This document shows, one piece after another, positions 1-6,398 of a stretch of DNA of 17,591 bases (the stretch's first letter is position 1; every line of letters starts with the position of its first letter). Under the pieces are notes generated by a model. It had not been told where the DNA came from and did no database searches. It saw nothing but the letters and a program-made list of their open reading frames with translations. Position numbers and translations under genes: made by a program. Source of the stretch: an uncultured Bifidobacterium sp. (GTDB lineage Bacteria > Actinomycetota > Actinomycetes > Actinomycetales > Bifidobacteriaceae); contig NZ_CAUEQY010000023.1 in NCBI RefSeq assembly GCF_959020145.1, positions 1 to 17,591 of the forward strand, written 5' to 3'.

Positions 1-803
1 CCAGTATCCCCAGCATGCTCGCGATCGCCGGAATTACTGCGATCGCCGTCAAACGCATTATCCGCATAGTCGCCGGAATTCACCATCATCACGCTCATCG
101 CAATGCGCCCAGACCCGTCGGAAGCCTCGATCGGAATCGCAAACGTGCCTGGTTCGAGCGCCAAAGGAGACGACCCGGCAACGGGATTCATGCAACCGGA
201 AAACTCTCGGTAGATGTCATCCTGTTCGTCGGCGAGAATGCCGCACTGGAAATCGTGGTTGCCGTAGGTTGCGGCAAAGGGGATTCGCGCTTCCAATGCA
301 GGTCCAAGGAATGCTGCGAACGTGTCTCGTACTTTCTGCCGCGTGCTGTCGAGTATGGCCGCGGCGGTCGCGCGATTGATGGATTGCGCCCATGATTCAA
401 GCTTGTTGGCGGATCCGTTGCGCCCGTCGCGTTTGTTGCGTTTCACGAGTTTCGGCGAGTCGGTGCCGATGCCGTCGATCATCCAATTGTCGTCGGTCGG
501 GGGCTGTTCGAGCAACGCTTTGGTGAAGGGATGTCGTTTGATGCCGCGGATTTTCGCTTCGATTTCGGTGACCGCTCGTATGTGCGTGCCCGGCTGCTCT
601 CCGCGACGGCGCAGGAACGTGTCGATGTACGCGGGGTCGTATCCGCGAATCTGATCGCCGGTGAAGACGATCAGATCGGGATGCGTTTTCTTGATGGCGG
701 CTTCGATGAGACGGATCGTGTCTTCGCGCACGTTTGGTCCGTCCTGAATATCGGCCATCTGCAGCACACGGAAGGTGCCGTCGCTGTTGAATCGCAAGGT
801 CAT
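1..803 (-). CDS. Metallophosphoesterase (calcineurin-like), 3' part cut off by window edge
   Basis: This minus-strand reading frame is open from an ATG at 803 to the left window edge, about 267 codons, so the C-terminus is missing. Its start reads MTLRFNSDGTFRVLQMADIQ. Three metal-binding motifs of calcineurin-like phosphoesterases are visible: ADIQ near residue 18, FTGDQ near residue 48 and YGNHD near residue 180. The first motif has Gln where the usual D-x-H has His. The family hydrolyses phosphate mono- or diesters with a two-metal centre; the substrate cannot be told from sequence. No signal peptide is visible at the N-terminus. The ATG has only a weak ribosome site; an in-frame GTG at 812 is an alternative start. 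It is divergent from leuA and has no evident link to the arabinan genes. The annotation as a phosphoesterase is fairly safe; any specific function would be a guess. Confidence 0.8.
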   Translation of the reverse strand, partial: MTLRFNSDGTFRVLQMADIQDGPNVREDTIRLIEAAIKKTHPDLIVFTGDQIRGYDPAYIDTFLRRRGEQPGTHIRAVTEIEAKIRGIKRHPFTKALLEQPPTDDNWMIDGIGTDSPKLVKRNKRDGRNGSANKLESWAQSINRATAAAILDSTRQKVRDTFAAFLGPALEARIPFAATYGNHDFQCGILADEQDDIYREFSGCMNPVAGSSPLALEPGTFAIPIEASDGSGRIAMSVMMVNSGDYADNAFDGDRSNSGDREHAGDT

Positions 804-1001
804 GATGCTCACTGTAATGCGGCAAATTTGGATATGAGGTGAAAAAGAGACGAAAATCGTGGTCTGTCCGTCATATGGCGGAATGCCGGCGATATATGGG
901 ATTGGTTGCCGCTACTATGGGCGGCAGTGCAGGTAGGTAACATGCACGTAACAATGTGGGCCGGCAGAAGGCCTGCCCAGCTTTACAGATAAGGAGGAGT
1001 G
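804..1001. other. Divergent intergenic region with leuA 5' leader
   Basis: This 198-bp gap separates the phosphoesterase from leuA. Several small inverted repeats lie just before leuA: GCCGC at 908-912 with GCGGC at 921-925, GTGCA at 927-931 with TGCAC at 943-947, and GGGCCGGC at 958-965 with GCCTGCCC at 971-978 around the loop AGAAG. A 16-codon frame starting at ATG 942 (MHVTMWAGRRPAQLYR) ends with a TAA at 990-992 that runs into the leuA ribosome site AAGGAGG (991-997). It contains only one Leu codon, so it is not a classical leucine attenuator. I could not pick a convincing -35/-10 pair for either gene. Confidence 0.4.
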
Positions 1002-2912
1002 ATGGGTCAGGATCAATCTTCAGTGTTTGATCTCGCGGCAGTGGCTGCAGCGTCCAACGGAGGGAACAACGACCCGCTGCTGCCTCCGGCGCGTTATATT
1101 GGAGCTCCGCAAAAGCCCAGCAAGATGCCGTACAACAAGTACGTCGCATACGATAAGCAGGTGCCGTTTGATTTCCCGGAGCGTACGTGGCCGGGCAAGC
1201 GACTGCAGCGTGCACCGCGTTGGTGCTCCGTCGATCTTCGCGACGGCAACCAGGCCCTCGTCAACCCGATGGATTCCGAGCGCAAGCTGCGTTTCTGGAA
1301 TCTGCTCGTGTCGATGGGCTTCAAGGAGATCGAGGTCGGCTTCCCGTCGGCTTCCGAAACCGATTACGATTTCATTCGTATGCTGATCGAGCGTGAGCTC
1401 ATTCCTGACGATGTTACGATCGTGGTGCTGACGCAGGCTCGCGAGCACCTGATTCGCAAGACTTACGAGTGCCTGAAGGGTGCCAAGCGCGCCGTCGTGC
1501 ACTTCTATAACTCCGTGTCCGTGCTACAGCGTGAGGTCGTGTTCCGCAAGGATAAAGCCGGCATCAAGAAGCTCGCCACCGACGCGGCCACCCTGTGCAA
1601 GGAGCTTGAGGGCGAAGCCCAGGGCATCGACCTGTATTACGAGTATTCTCCGGAATCCTTCACCGGCACCGAGCCGGAGTACGCCGTTGAGGTGTGCAAT
1701 GCGGTGATCGACGTCATCAAGCCGACTCCGGAGCATCCGATGATCATCAATCTGCCGGCAACGGTGGAAATGACCACTCCGAACGTGTTCGCCGATCAGG
1801 TGGAATACGTGTCGAACAATCTGGTGCCGCGCGACGCCGTGGTGCTGTCGCTGCACCCGCACAACGACGAGGGCATGGGCGTGGCCGCCACCGAGCTGGC
1901 CGTGCTTGCCGGCGCCGATCGTGTCGAAGGCTGCCTGCTGGGCAACGGCGAGCGCACCGGCAACGTCGATCTGGTCACGCTTGGTCTGAACTTCCTCACG
2001 CAGGGCATCGATCCGCAGATCGATTATTCCAACGTTCCTGAGATTCGCAAGACGGTTGAGTACTGCAACCAGTTGAAGATTTCCGAGCGTCACCCGTATG
2101 CCGGCAATTTCGTGTTCACCGCCTTCTCCGGTTCTCACCAGGATGCCATCAAGAAGGGTCTTGAGGCTCGTCAGGTGGCCGCCGATCGTGCCGGTGCCGA
2201 TTTGGACAGCTTCGTGTGGCTGGTGCCGTACCTGCCGATCGATCCGAAGGATATCGGCCGCACGTACGAGGCCATCATCCGCGTGAACTCCCAGTCCGGC
2301 AAGGGTGGCATGGCCTACCTGCTGAAGACCAACCACAATCTTGATCTGCCGAAGCGTCTGCAGGTCGAGTTCGACAAGGTTGTGCAGGCGTACGCCGATG
2401 AGACCAAGAAGGAAGTCAAGGACGAGGATATTTGGCGTCTGTTCAAGGACGAGTATCTGCCGGTCGAAGAGTCCGGCGCTACTGCGGCTGGTGCCGTGGT
2501 CGGCGACAGCAAGGACGAGTCCCTCGAGCAGTGGGGCCGTCTGAAGCTGCTGAAGGTGTCGGTGTCTTCCGGTGAAGATGGTTCCGATACCGTGCTGAAG
2601 GCCAGGATTCTTGACCGTGGCGTGAACGTCGGCGTTGATGAGCCGGTGGAGCGTGAGGTTTCCGGCATGGGCAACGGCCCGCTTGCCGCTTTCCTGAACG
2701 CGCTGAGCAACTTCGGCATCGAGGCTTCCGTGATGGATTACGTGGAGCACACCATGTCCGTCGGCACCGACGCCATGGCCGCCTCCTACGTGGAATGCCA
2801 GATCGGTGAGGAAGAGGATCCTCAGATCGTGTGGGGCGTCGGCATTGACACGTCCATCGTCACCAGCTCGCTGAAGGCCATTATTTCGGCCATCAACCGT
2901 TCCGAGCGCTGA
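1002..2912 (+). CDS. leuA: 2-isopropylmalate synthase
   Basis: LeuA condenses acetyl-CoA with 2-oxoisovalerate to give 2-isopropylmalate, the first committed step of leucine synthesis in the cytoplasm. The 636-residue product carries the HMGL-like signatures: LRDGNQALVNPM (residues 79-90, with the metal ligand D81) and LHPHNDEGMG (284-293, with ligands H285 and H287), followed by GNGERTGNVDL. The part after about residue 490 matches the position of the LeuA allosteric dimerisation domain that mediates leucine feedback. The length is that of the long actinobacterial form (roughly 600-650). ATG 1002 is chosen because AAGGAGG lies at 991-997; the GTG at 999 would overlap the ribosome site. The gene stands alone, ends in a strong terminator and has no visible role in arabinose use. 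Confidence 0.97.
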   Translation: MGQDQSSVFDLAAVAAASNGGNNDPLLPPARYIGAPQKPSKMPYNKYVAYDKQVPFDFPERTWPGKRLQRAPRWCSVDLRDGNQALVNPMDSERKLRFWNLLVSMGFKEIEVGFPSASETDYDFIRMLIERELIPDDVTIVVLTQAREHLIRKTYECLKGAKRAVVHFYNSVSVLQREVVFRKDKAGIKKLATDAATLCKELEGEAQGIDLYYEYSPESFTGTEPEYAVEVCNAVIDVIKPTPEHPMIINLPATVEMTTPNVFADQVEYVSNNLVPRDAVVLSLHPHNDEGMGVAATELAVLAGADRVEGCLLGNGERTGNVDLVTLGLNFLTQGIDPQIDYSNVPEIRKTVEYCNQLKISERHPYAGNFVFTAFSGSHQDAIKKGLEARQVAADRAGADLDSFVWLVPYLPIDPKDIGRTYEAIIRVNSQSGKGGMAYLLKTNHNLDLPKRLQVEFDKVVQAYADETKKEVKDEDIWRLFKDEYLPVEESGATAAGAVVGDSKDESLEQWGRLKLLKVSVSSGEDGSDTVLKARILDRGVNVGVDEPVEREVSGMGNGPLAAFLNALSNFGIEASVMDYVEHTMSVGTDAMAASYVECQIGEEEDPQIVWGVGIDTSIVTSSLKAIISAINRSER

Positions 2913-2941
2913 TTTCCGCGGGTTTTCGGTTCTCGTAGCTG

Positions 2942-2990
2942 AAGGGCTTGTGATGTACTTGCGAGTATGTCACAAGCCCTTTGCTTTTTG
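2942..2990 (+). terminator. Rho-independent terminator of leuA
   Basis: The arms AAGGGCTTGTGA (2942-2953) and TCACAAGCCCTT (2970-2981) are perfect complements. The pairing continues inward with two wobbles to a TGCG loop at 2960-2963, giving a stem of about 18 bp. It is followed by a T-rich tail (TTTGCTTTTT) 30 bp after the leuA stop. Confidence 0.9.
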
Positions 2991-3000
2991 ATTTCATAGG

Positions 3001-3055
3001 ATTCCCGAGTTTCCGGATTTTCCAGTTTTTCCGGATTATTCGGAAACTCGGAAAT
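3001..3055. terminator. Long inverted repeat between convergent leuA and GH43 genes
   Basis: The left arm at 3001-3018 and the right arm at 3038-3055 pair over 18 positions with one mismatch (3004/3052) and one wobble. The right arm touches the stop codon of the minus-strand GH43 gene at 3056. Its place suggests a terminator or 3'-end stabiliser for that gene. No T-run follows in either direction, so intrinsic termination is less certain. The loop repeats the word TTTCCGGATT found in the left arm (3010-3019 and 3028-3037). Confidence 0.55.
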
Positions 3056-4714
3056 TCAGGATTGCGATCCCCAAATGCAGACATTGTTGCCGATTGCGGA
3101 GAACGTCATGACCGGCTTGCCGTCGATCTCGCGGGGGAGTGTTGCGAACCGTGCAATGTAGGTCACGTCGTCCAATCGGATTTCCGCGTCGCTTGCGCAA
3201 CAGTTGAATCCGTTCACGGCGCCGGAAAGCGGTTTCCACGATCCGCAGGTGATCGGCCCGTCCGTTGACCTCGGCAGATTCGCGTCGGGAGTATCGAAGA
3301 AACTTACGATTTCACCCCGGGTGATCCGCCCGTCCTCATGGAACGTATATCGCGTCGGACGATTGATGCCAGCGTACGTGCCATCATCCTCTTGCTTGCC
3401 GTTGAAGAACGTATGCTGATCATGCAGTACAACGTTGTAATCGCCTGTGATATCGGCAATGCCGGTCGGCGCAACGGCAACGGAACCGCGGTATTCGTAT
3501 GGTGCCGCAACCAGCCAGCCGTCGGAAGTCGGCAGTAATTCGCGTACGTGAGATTCGTAATCTTCATCATCGCCCTCGCTAAAGCGTTCCGCGAAACGGG
3601 TGTGGTAGACGAGGAACATGCGACCGTCCTTCGACCGACGAATGGCGGAATTATGCCCCTGCGAGACTTCGACATCGGCAAGCTCTGCCGGACCGCCATC
3701 CCACTGTACGGAAGACGTCAATCGAATGCCGGTGCCGCGCTCCTGATTGTCGGGAATCTCACCGTACGAAATCGCGGGATTGCCGTTCTGGTCCACGTAC
3801 GGGCCAAGCAGCGATTTTGAACGGAACAGACGAATCTGATATCCGCCGGTGCGCCCAAGCCAGCCGTACGACATGAACAGATACCACCATCCGTTTTCAC
3901 GAATGAAGTACGATCCTTCGCCGGAATTCCAGTAGCCTCCGGCCACTTTCACGCCGTAATAAGGATCGGAGGAATCCTTGACCAGCGGGTATCGCACGGA
4001 ATAATCGCGCAAGCCGGTTTTCGAATCGAGCTTGAACATCCAGATGCCGCCGAACCATGAACCGAAACTCATCCACATTTCGCTGTGCTCGCACAATGCG
4101 GGCGCTGCGTCGATGGCGTTGATGCGTGTGTCCTTCAACGACAGATAGCGCGTCAGATCATAGTCGGTGGTGCCTTCGGCGTTCGGCTCGAGTTCCAGCA
4201 CTTTCGGCACGTCGGTGTTCCACAGATTGTGCTCGTCGAAACCGGAGTAGACCACCGGCCCCACGTACGTCCAGTCGCCGTCCAGATGGTCGGCGGTCAA
4301 CAGCACGATCACCGAGCGGAACTGGTCGCCGTTCACCGACAGGTACATGCACCACTTGCCCATGGTCTCGTTCCAGATCACGTCGGGCGCCCACGTGTTG
4401 CCGAGCAGGTCGGGATTGGAATCCTGTTTCGGCCATGCCTGCCAAATATCGCCGAGCAGCGCGTACGGGTCGCGGCTCAGATTGTTATCGAACCGTTCCC
4501 AATGCACCATATCCGTGCTGCGTGCGCACCGGCGATGCGTGCCGAACAGGTAGTAGATGCCGTTCTCTTCGACGATTGCGGGATCGTGCACGGCCACCCG
4601 ACCGTTGGCGAGCGTGTGCTCGATGCCGTTGGGCGAGGTGGCCGGTGCCGCAGATAGTGGTTCTGCAGACGATTGCACTGCAGCATTCACGGTTGTTGTG
4701 CCGTTTTCACTCAC
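3056..4714 (-). CDS. GH43 endo-arabinanase-like glycosidase without signal peptide
   Basis: This 552-residue protein is a GH43 five-bladed propeller resembling arabinan endo-1,5-alpha-L-arabinosidases. The three acids expected of the family are present: D44 in AVHDPAI, D202 in NAIDAA and E266 in SGEGSY. A C-terminal beta-rich domain (about residue 400 onward) matches the layout of two-domain AbnB/YxiA-like enzymes. It is clearly a paralogue of the upstream gene (shared WAPDVIWNETMGKWCMY and SVIVLLTADH/TADD blocks) but has no signal peptide, so it is probably cytoplasmic and trims imported arabino-oligosaccharides. GTG 4714 is chosen: it overlaps the upstream TGA by four bases (GTGA) and has GGGGG at 4723-4727. 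An in-frame ATG at 4735 is the alternative start. A perfect copy of the putative LacI palindrome lies inside the gene at 3428-3439. The precise substrate (endo or exo, linear or branched) is inferred. Confidence 0.88.
   Translation of the reverse strand: MSENGTTTVNAAVQSSAEPLSAAPATSPNGIEHTLANGRVAVHDPAIVEENGIYYLFGTHRRCARSTDMVHWERFDNNLSRDPYALLGDIWQAWPKQDSNPDLLGNTWAPDVIWNETMGKWCMYLSVNGDQFRSVIVLLTADHLDGDWTYVGPVVYSGFDEHNLWNTDVPKVLELEPNAEGTTDYDLTRYLSLKDTRINAIDAAPALCEHSEMWMSFGSWFGGIWMFKLDSKTGLRDYSVRYPLVKDSSDPYYGVKVAGGYWNSGEGSYFIRENGWWYLFMSYGWLGRTGGYQIRLFRSKSLLGPYVDQNGNPAISYGEIPDNQERGTGIRLTSSVQWDGGPAELADVEVSQGHNSAIRRSKDGRMFLVYHTRFAERFSEGDDEDYESHVRELLPTSDGWLVAAPYEYRGSVAVAPTGIADITGDYNVVLHDQHTFFNGKQEDDGTYAGINRPTRYTFHEDGRITRGEIVSFFDTPDANLPRSTDGPITCGSWKPLSGAVNGFNCCASDAEIRLDDVTYIARFATLPREIDGKPVMTFSAIGNNVCIWGSQS
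3428..3439. promoter_or_regulatory. Perfect TACAACGTTGTA palindrome inside GH43 gene
   Basis: This 12-bp site is identical to the best promoter-linked operators at 6357-6368 and 9876-9887. Here it lies within the coding sequence of the minus-strand GH43 gene, where it encodes Tyr-Asn-Val-Val. It is about 2.9 kb from the divergent promoter region. It may be an auxiliary or roadblock operator, or chance: Tyr-Asn-Val written as TAC AAC GTT already gives nine of the twelve bases. Confidence 0.4.
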
Positions 4715-6297
4715 TTCTGCGACCCCCAAATGCACAGATTGTTTGTGCCCAGAGCGCTGAAGGTCATGACTGCCTTGCGATCCTTGTCTCGTGGAAGCTT
4801 GTCGAACGCGCCGGAATACGTGACTTCGCCCTCGTTGCCGGTGAGCTTAAGCGTCATCTGGTTGGCGCCTTCCACGGCCTCCCAAGTGCCCGTCTGGTCG
4901 CCGGTCACGGTGCCGTCTTCCTTCAGGGTGATGTTGATGGGCTTGTTCACGCCGCGATAGTCGGTGCTCGTCTTATCGGTGACCTTCTTCGGCCCCTTGA
5001 AATAACTGGACTTGTCGTGCGTCACCATCTCGTAATCGCCGGCGATGTCGGCGGTCTTGTAGCCCTTCTTGTCGGCCTTGGTGCCCGTGTATTCGTACGG
5101 TGCGGCCACCAGCCATCCGTCGGCGGTCGGCAGCAGCTCGTGCACGCGCACCTCATGCTTTTCGCCGGAACCGGAGAAACGGGTATGGTACACGAGGTAA
5201 GCGGTGCTGTCGTCGTCAACGAACGCGGAATTGTGGCCCTGGGAGACTTCGATATTCGCGTTGTCGTTGCCGCTCCACTGGATCGAGCTCATCAGGCGCT
5301 CACCGATGTCGCTTTGCCAGTTGTTGCCGATGGCCTTGGTGGAAATCGCGGTGTTGCCGGCTTCGTCAACGTACGGGCCGGTGATGTCCTTGGAGCGGAA
5401 CATGCGGATCTGGTAGCCACCGGTCTGCTGCAGCGCGCCGTAGGAGGCGAATAGATACCAGTAGCCGTTGTCGTGCAGCAGGTAGGAGCCTTCGCCGGAG
5501 TTGCCGAAGCCGCCGCCGAGCTTCACGCCATAGTAGGCGTCGGACTTGTTCGCTTCGGTGGGGTAGGTGGAGTTGTAGTCGCGCAGGCCGGTCGTCGGGT
5601 CGAGCTTGAACATCCACATGCCGCCGAACCAGGAGCCGAAGGTCATCCACATGTCGCCGTTGTCATCGGTTTTCACGCACGGGTCGATGGCGTTGATGCC
5701 GGTGTCGGTCTGCGAGGTGTAACGGGTGATGTCGGCATCCTCGCCAAGCACCTGCGGCACGTCGGTCTTCTTCACGTTCACGCGTTCGAAGCCGGAATAG
5801 ACCACTGGGCCAACGTACGTCCAATCGCCTTCGATGTCGTCGGCGGTGAGCAACACGATCACAGAACGGTAGTTCGCGCCGTTGATCGACATGTACATGC
5901 ACCACTTGCCCATGGTCTCGTTCCAGATCACGTCCGGTGCCCACATGTTGCCTTTGACGTCAGGATTGGAGGACTGCTTCGCCCAGCCGTCCCAAATGTC
6001 TTTGAAGATCTTCTCGTAGTCGGTGCTCAGATTGTTGGTGAAGGTGCTCCAGTTGATCAGATCGTCGCTTTTGAGCCAAGCGCGATGCGAGCCGAAAATA
6101 TAGTATTTTCCGTTGGCTTTGACGATGGAGGGATCATGCGATTCGCCGCGCTTGATGCTGGCGGTGCTGGTTTCGGCTTTCGACGATGCGGACGATTGCT
6201 TCGTCGAATTGCCGGAGCATCCGGTGAGCGTTCCGACCAGCATGGCTGCGGCGATGATGCCTGCCGCGATCTGCTTTGCTGTTGTACGGAATTTCAT
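4711..6297 (-). CDS. Secreted GH43 lipoprotein, arabinan endo-1,5-alpha-L-arabinosidase-like
   Basis: The 528-residue product begins with a lipoprotein signal: positive residues 4-8, a hydrophobic stretch at about 10-23, and the lipobox LTGC with Cys27. A Ser/Thr/Lys-rich linker (28-48) follows. The GH43 propeller starts at about residue 50 and carries the catalytic acids D55 (SHDPSI), D205 (NAIDP) and E269 (SGEGSY), plus the GHNSAF motif whose His usually helps hold the active-site metal. The C-terminal beta domain runs from about 410. Related enzymes cut alpha-1,5-arabinan internally. Membrane anchoring outside the cell fits a first degradation step that feeds the transporter. AAGGAAGGGG lies just upstream of the ATG. 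It is divergent from the 705-residue GH43 and shares its operator region, and it is coupled by a GTGA overlap to the following GH43 paralogue. Endo activity and arabinan specificity are inferred. Confidence 0.9.
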   Translation of the reverse strand: MKFRTTAKQIAAGIIAAAMLVGTLTGCSGNSTKQSSASSKAETSTASIKRGESHDPSIVKANGKYYIFGSHRAWLKSDDLINWSTFTNNLSTDYEKIFKDIWDGWAKQSSNPDVKGNMWAPDVIWNETMGKWCMYMSINGANYRSVIVLLTADDIEGDWTYVGPVVYSGFERVNVKKTDVPQVLGEDADITRYTSQTDTGINAIDPCVKTDDNGDMWMTFGSWFGGMWMFKLDPTTGLRDYNSTYPTEANKSDAYYGVKLGGGFGNSGEGSYLLHDNGYWYLFASYGALQQTGGYQIRMFRSKDITGPYVDEAGNTAISTKAIGNNWQSDIGERLMSSIQWSGNDNANIEVSQGHNSAFVDDDSTAYLVYHTRFSGSGEKHEVRVHELLPTADGWLVAAPYEYTGTKADKKGYKTADIAGDYEMVTHDKSSYFKGPKKVTDKTSTDYRGVNKPINITLKEDGTVTGDQTGTWEAVEGANQMTLKLTGNEGEVTYSGAFDKLPRDKDRKAVMTFSALGTNNLCIWGSQK

Positions 6298-6326
6298 TTT
6301 TCCCCTTCCTTGCGGATGACATTGAT

Positions 6327-6368
6327 TTGTACAACGATGTAATTTCTTGTATAGTGTACAACGTTGTA
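6327..6368 (+). promoter_or_regulatory. Promoter of the GH43-lacI operon with two LacI-type operators
   Basis: A sigma70-like promoter reads TTGTAC (6327-6332), 17-bp spacer, TATAGT (6350-6355). The first operator, TACAACGATGTA (6330-6341), overlaps the -35; the second, TACAACGTTGTA (6357-6368), is a perfect palindrome starting right after the -10 and covering the likely transcription start. The centres are 27 bp apart. The region also lies between the two divergent transcripts, so it may repress the minus-strand GH43 pair too, although I see no good minus-strand -10/-35 pair. LacI-family repressors typically bind palindromes with a central CG. Confidence 0.75.
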
Positions 6369-6398
6369 AAGAAAAGTCGAATCATAAGGGGTTTCTCG

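Noticed and set aside
942..992. Leucine attenuator peptide for leuA
   Set aside because: The short frame has one Leu codon and there is no clear terminator/antiterminator pair.
1524..2750. A 408-codon open frame antisense to leuA
   Set aside because: It lies wholly opposite a well-supported gene, has no recognisable domain and is the usual open antisense frame of GC-rich codon bias.
6276..6398. Longer start for the 705-residue GH43 at 6276
   Set aside because: The extra 41 codons would run through the promoter and both operators; ATG 6399 has a good ribosome site at 6386-6391.
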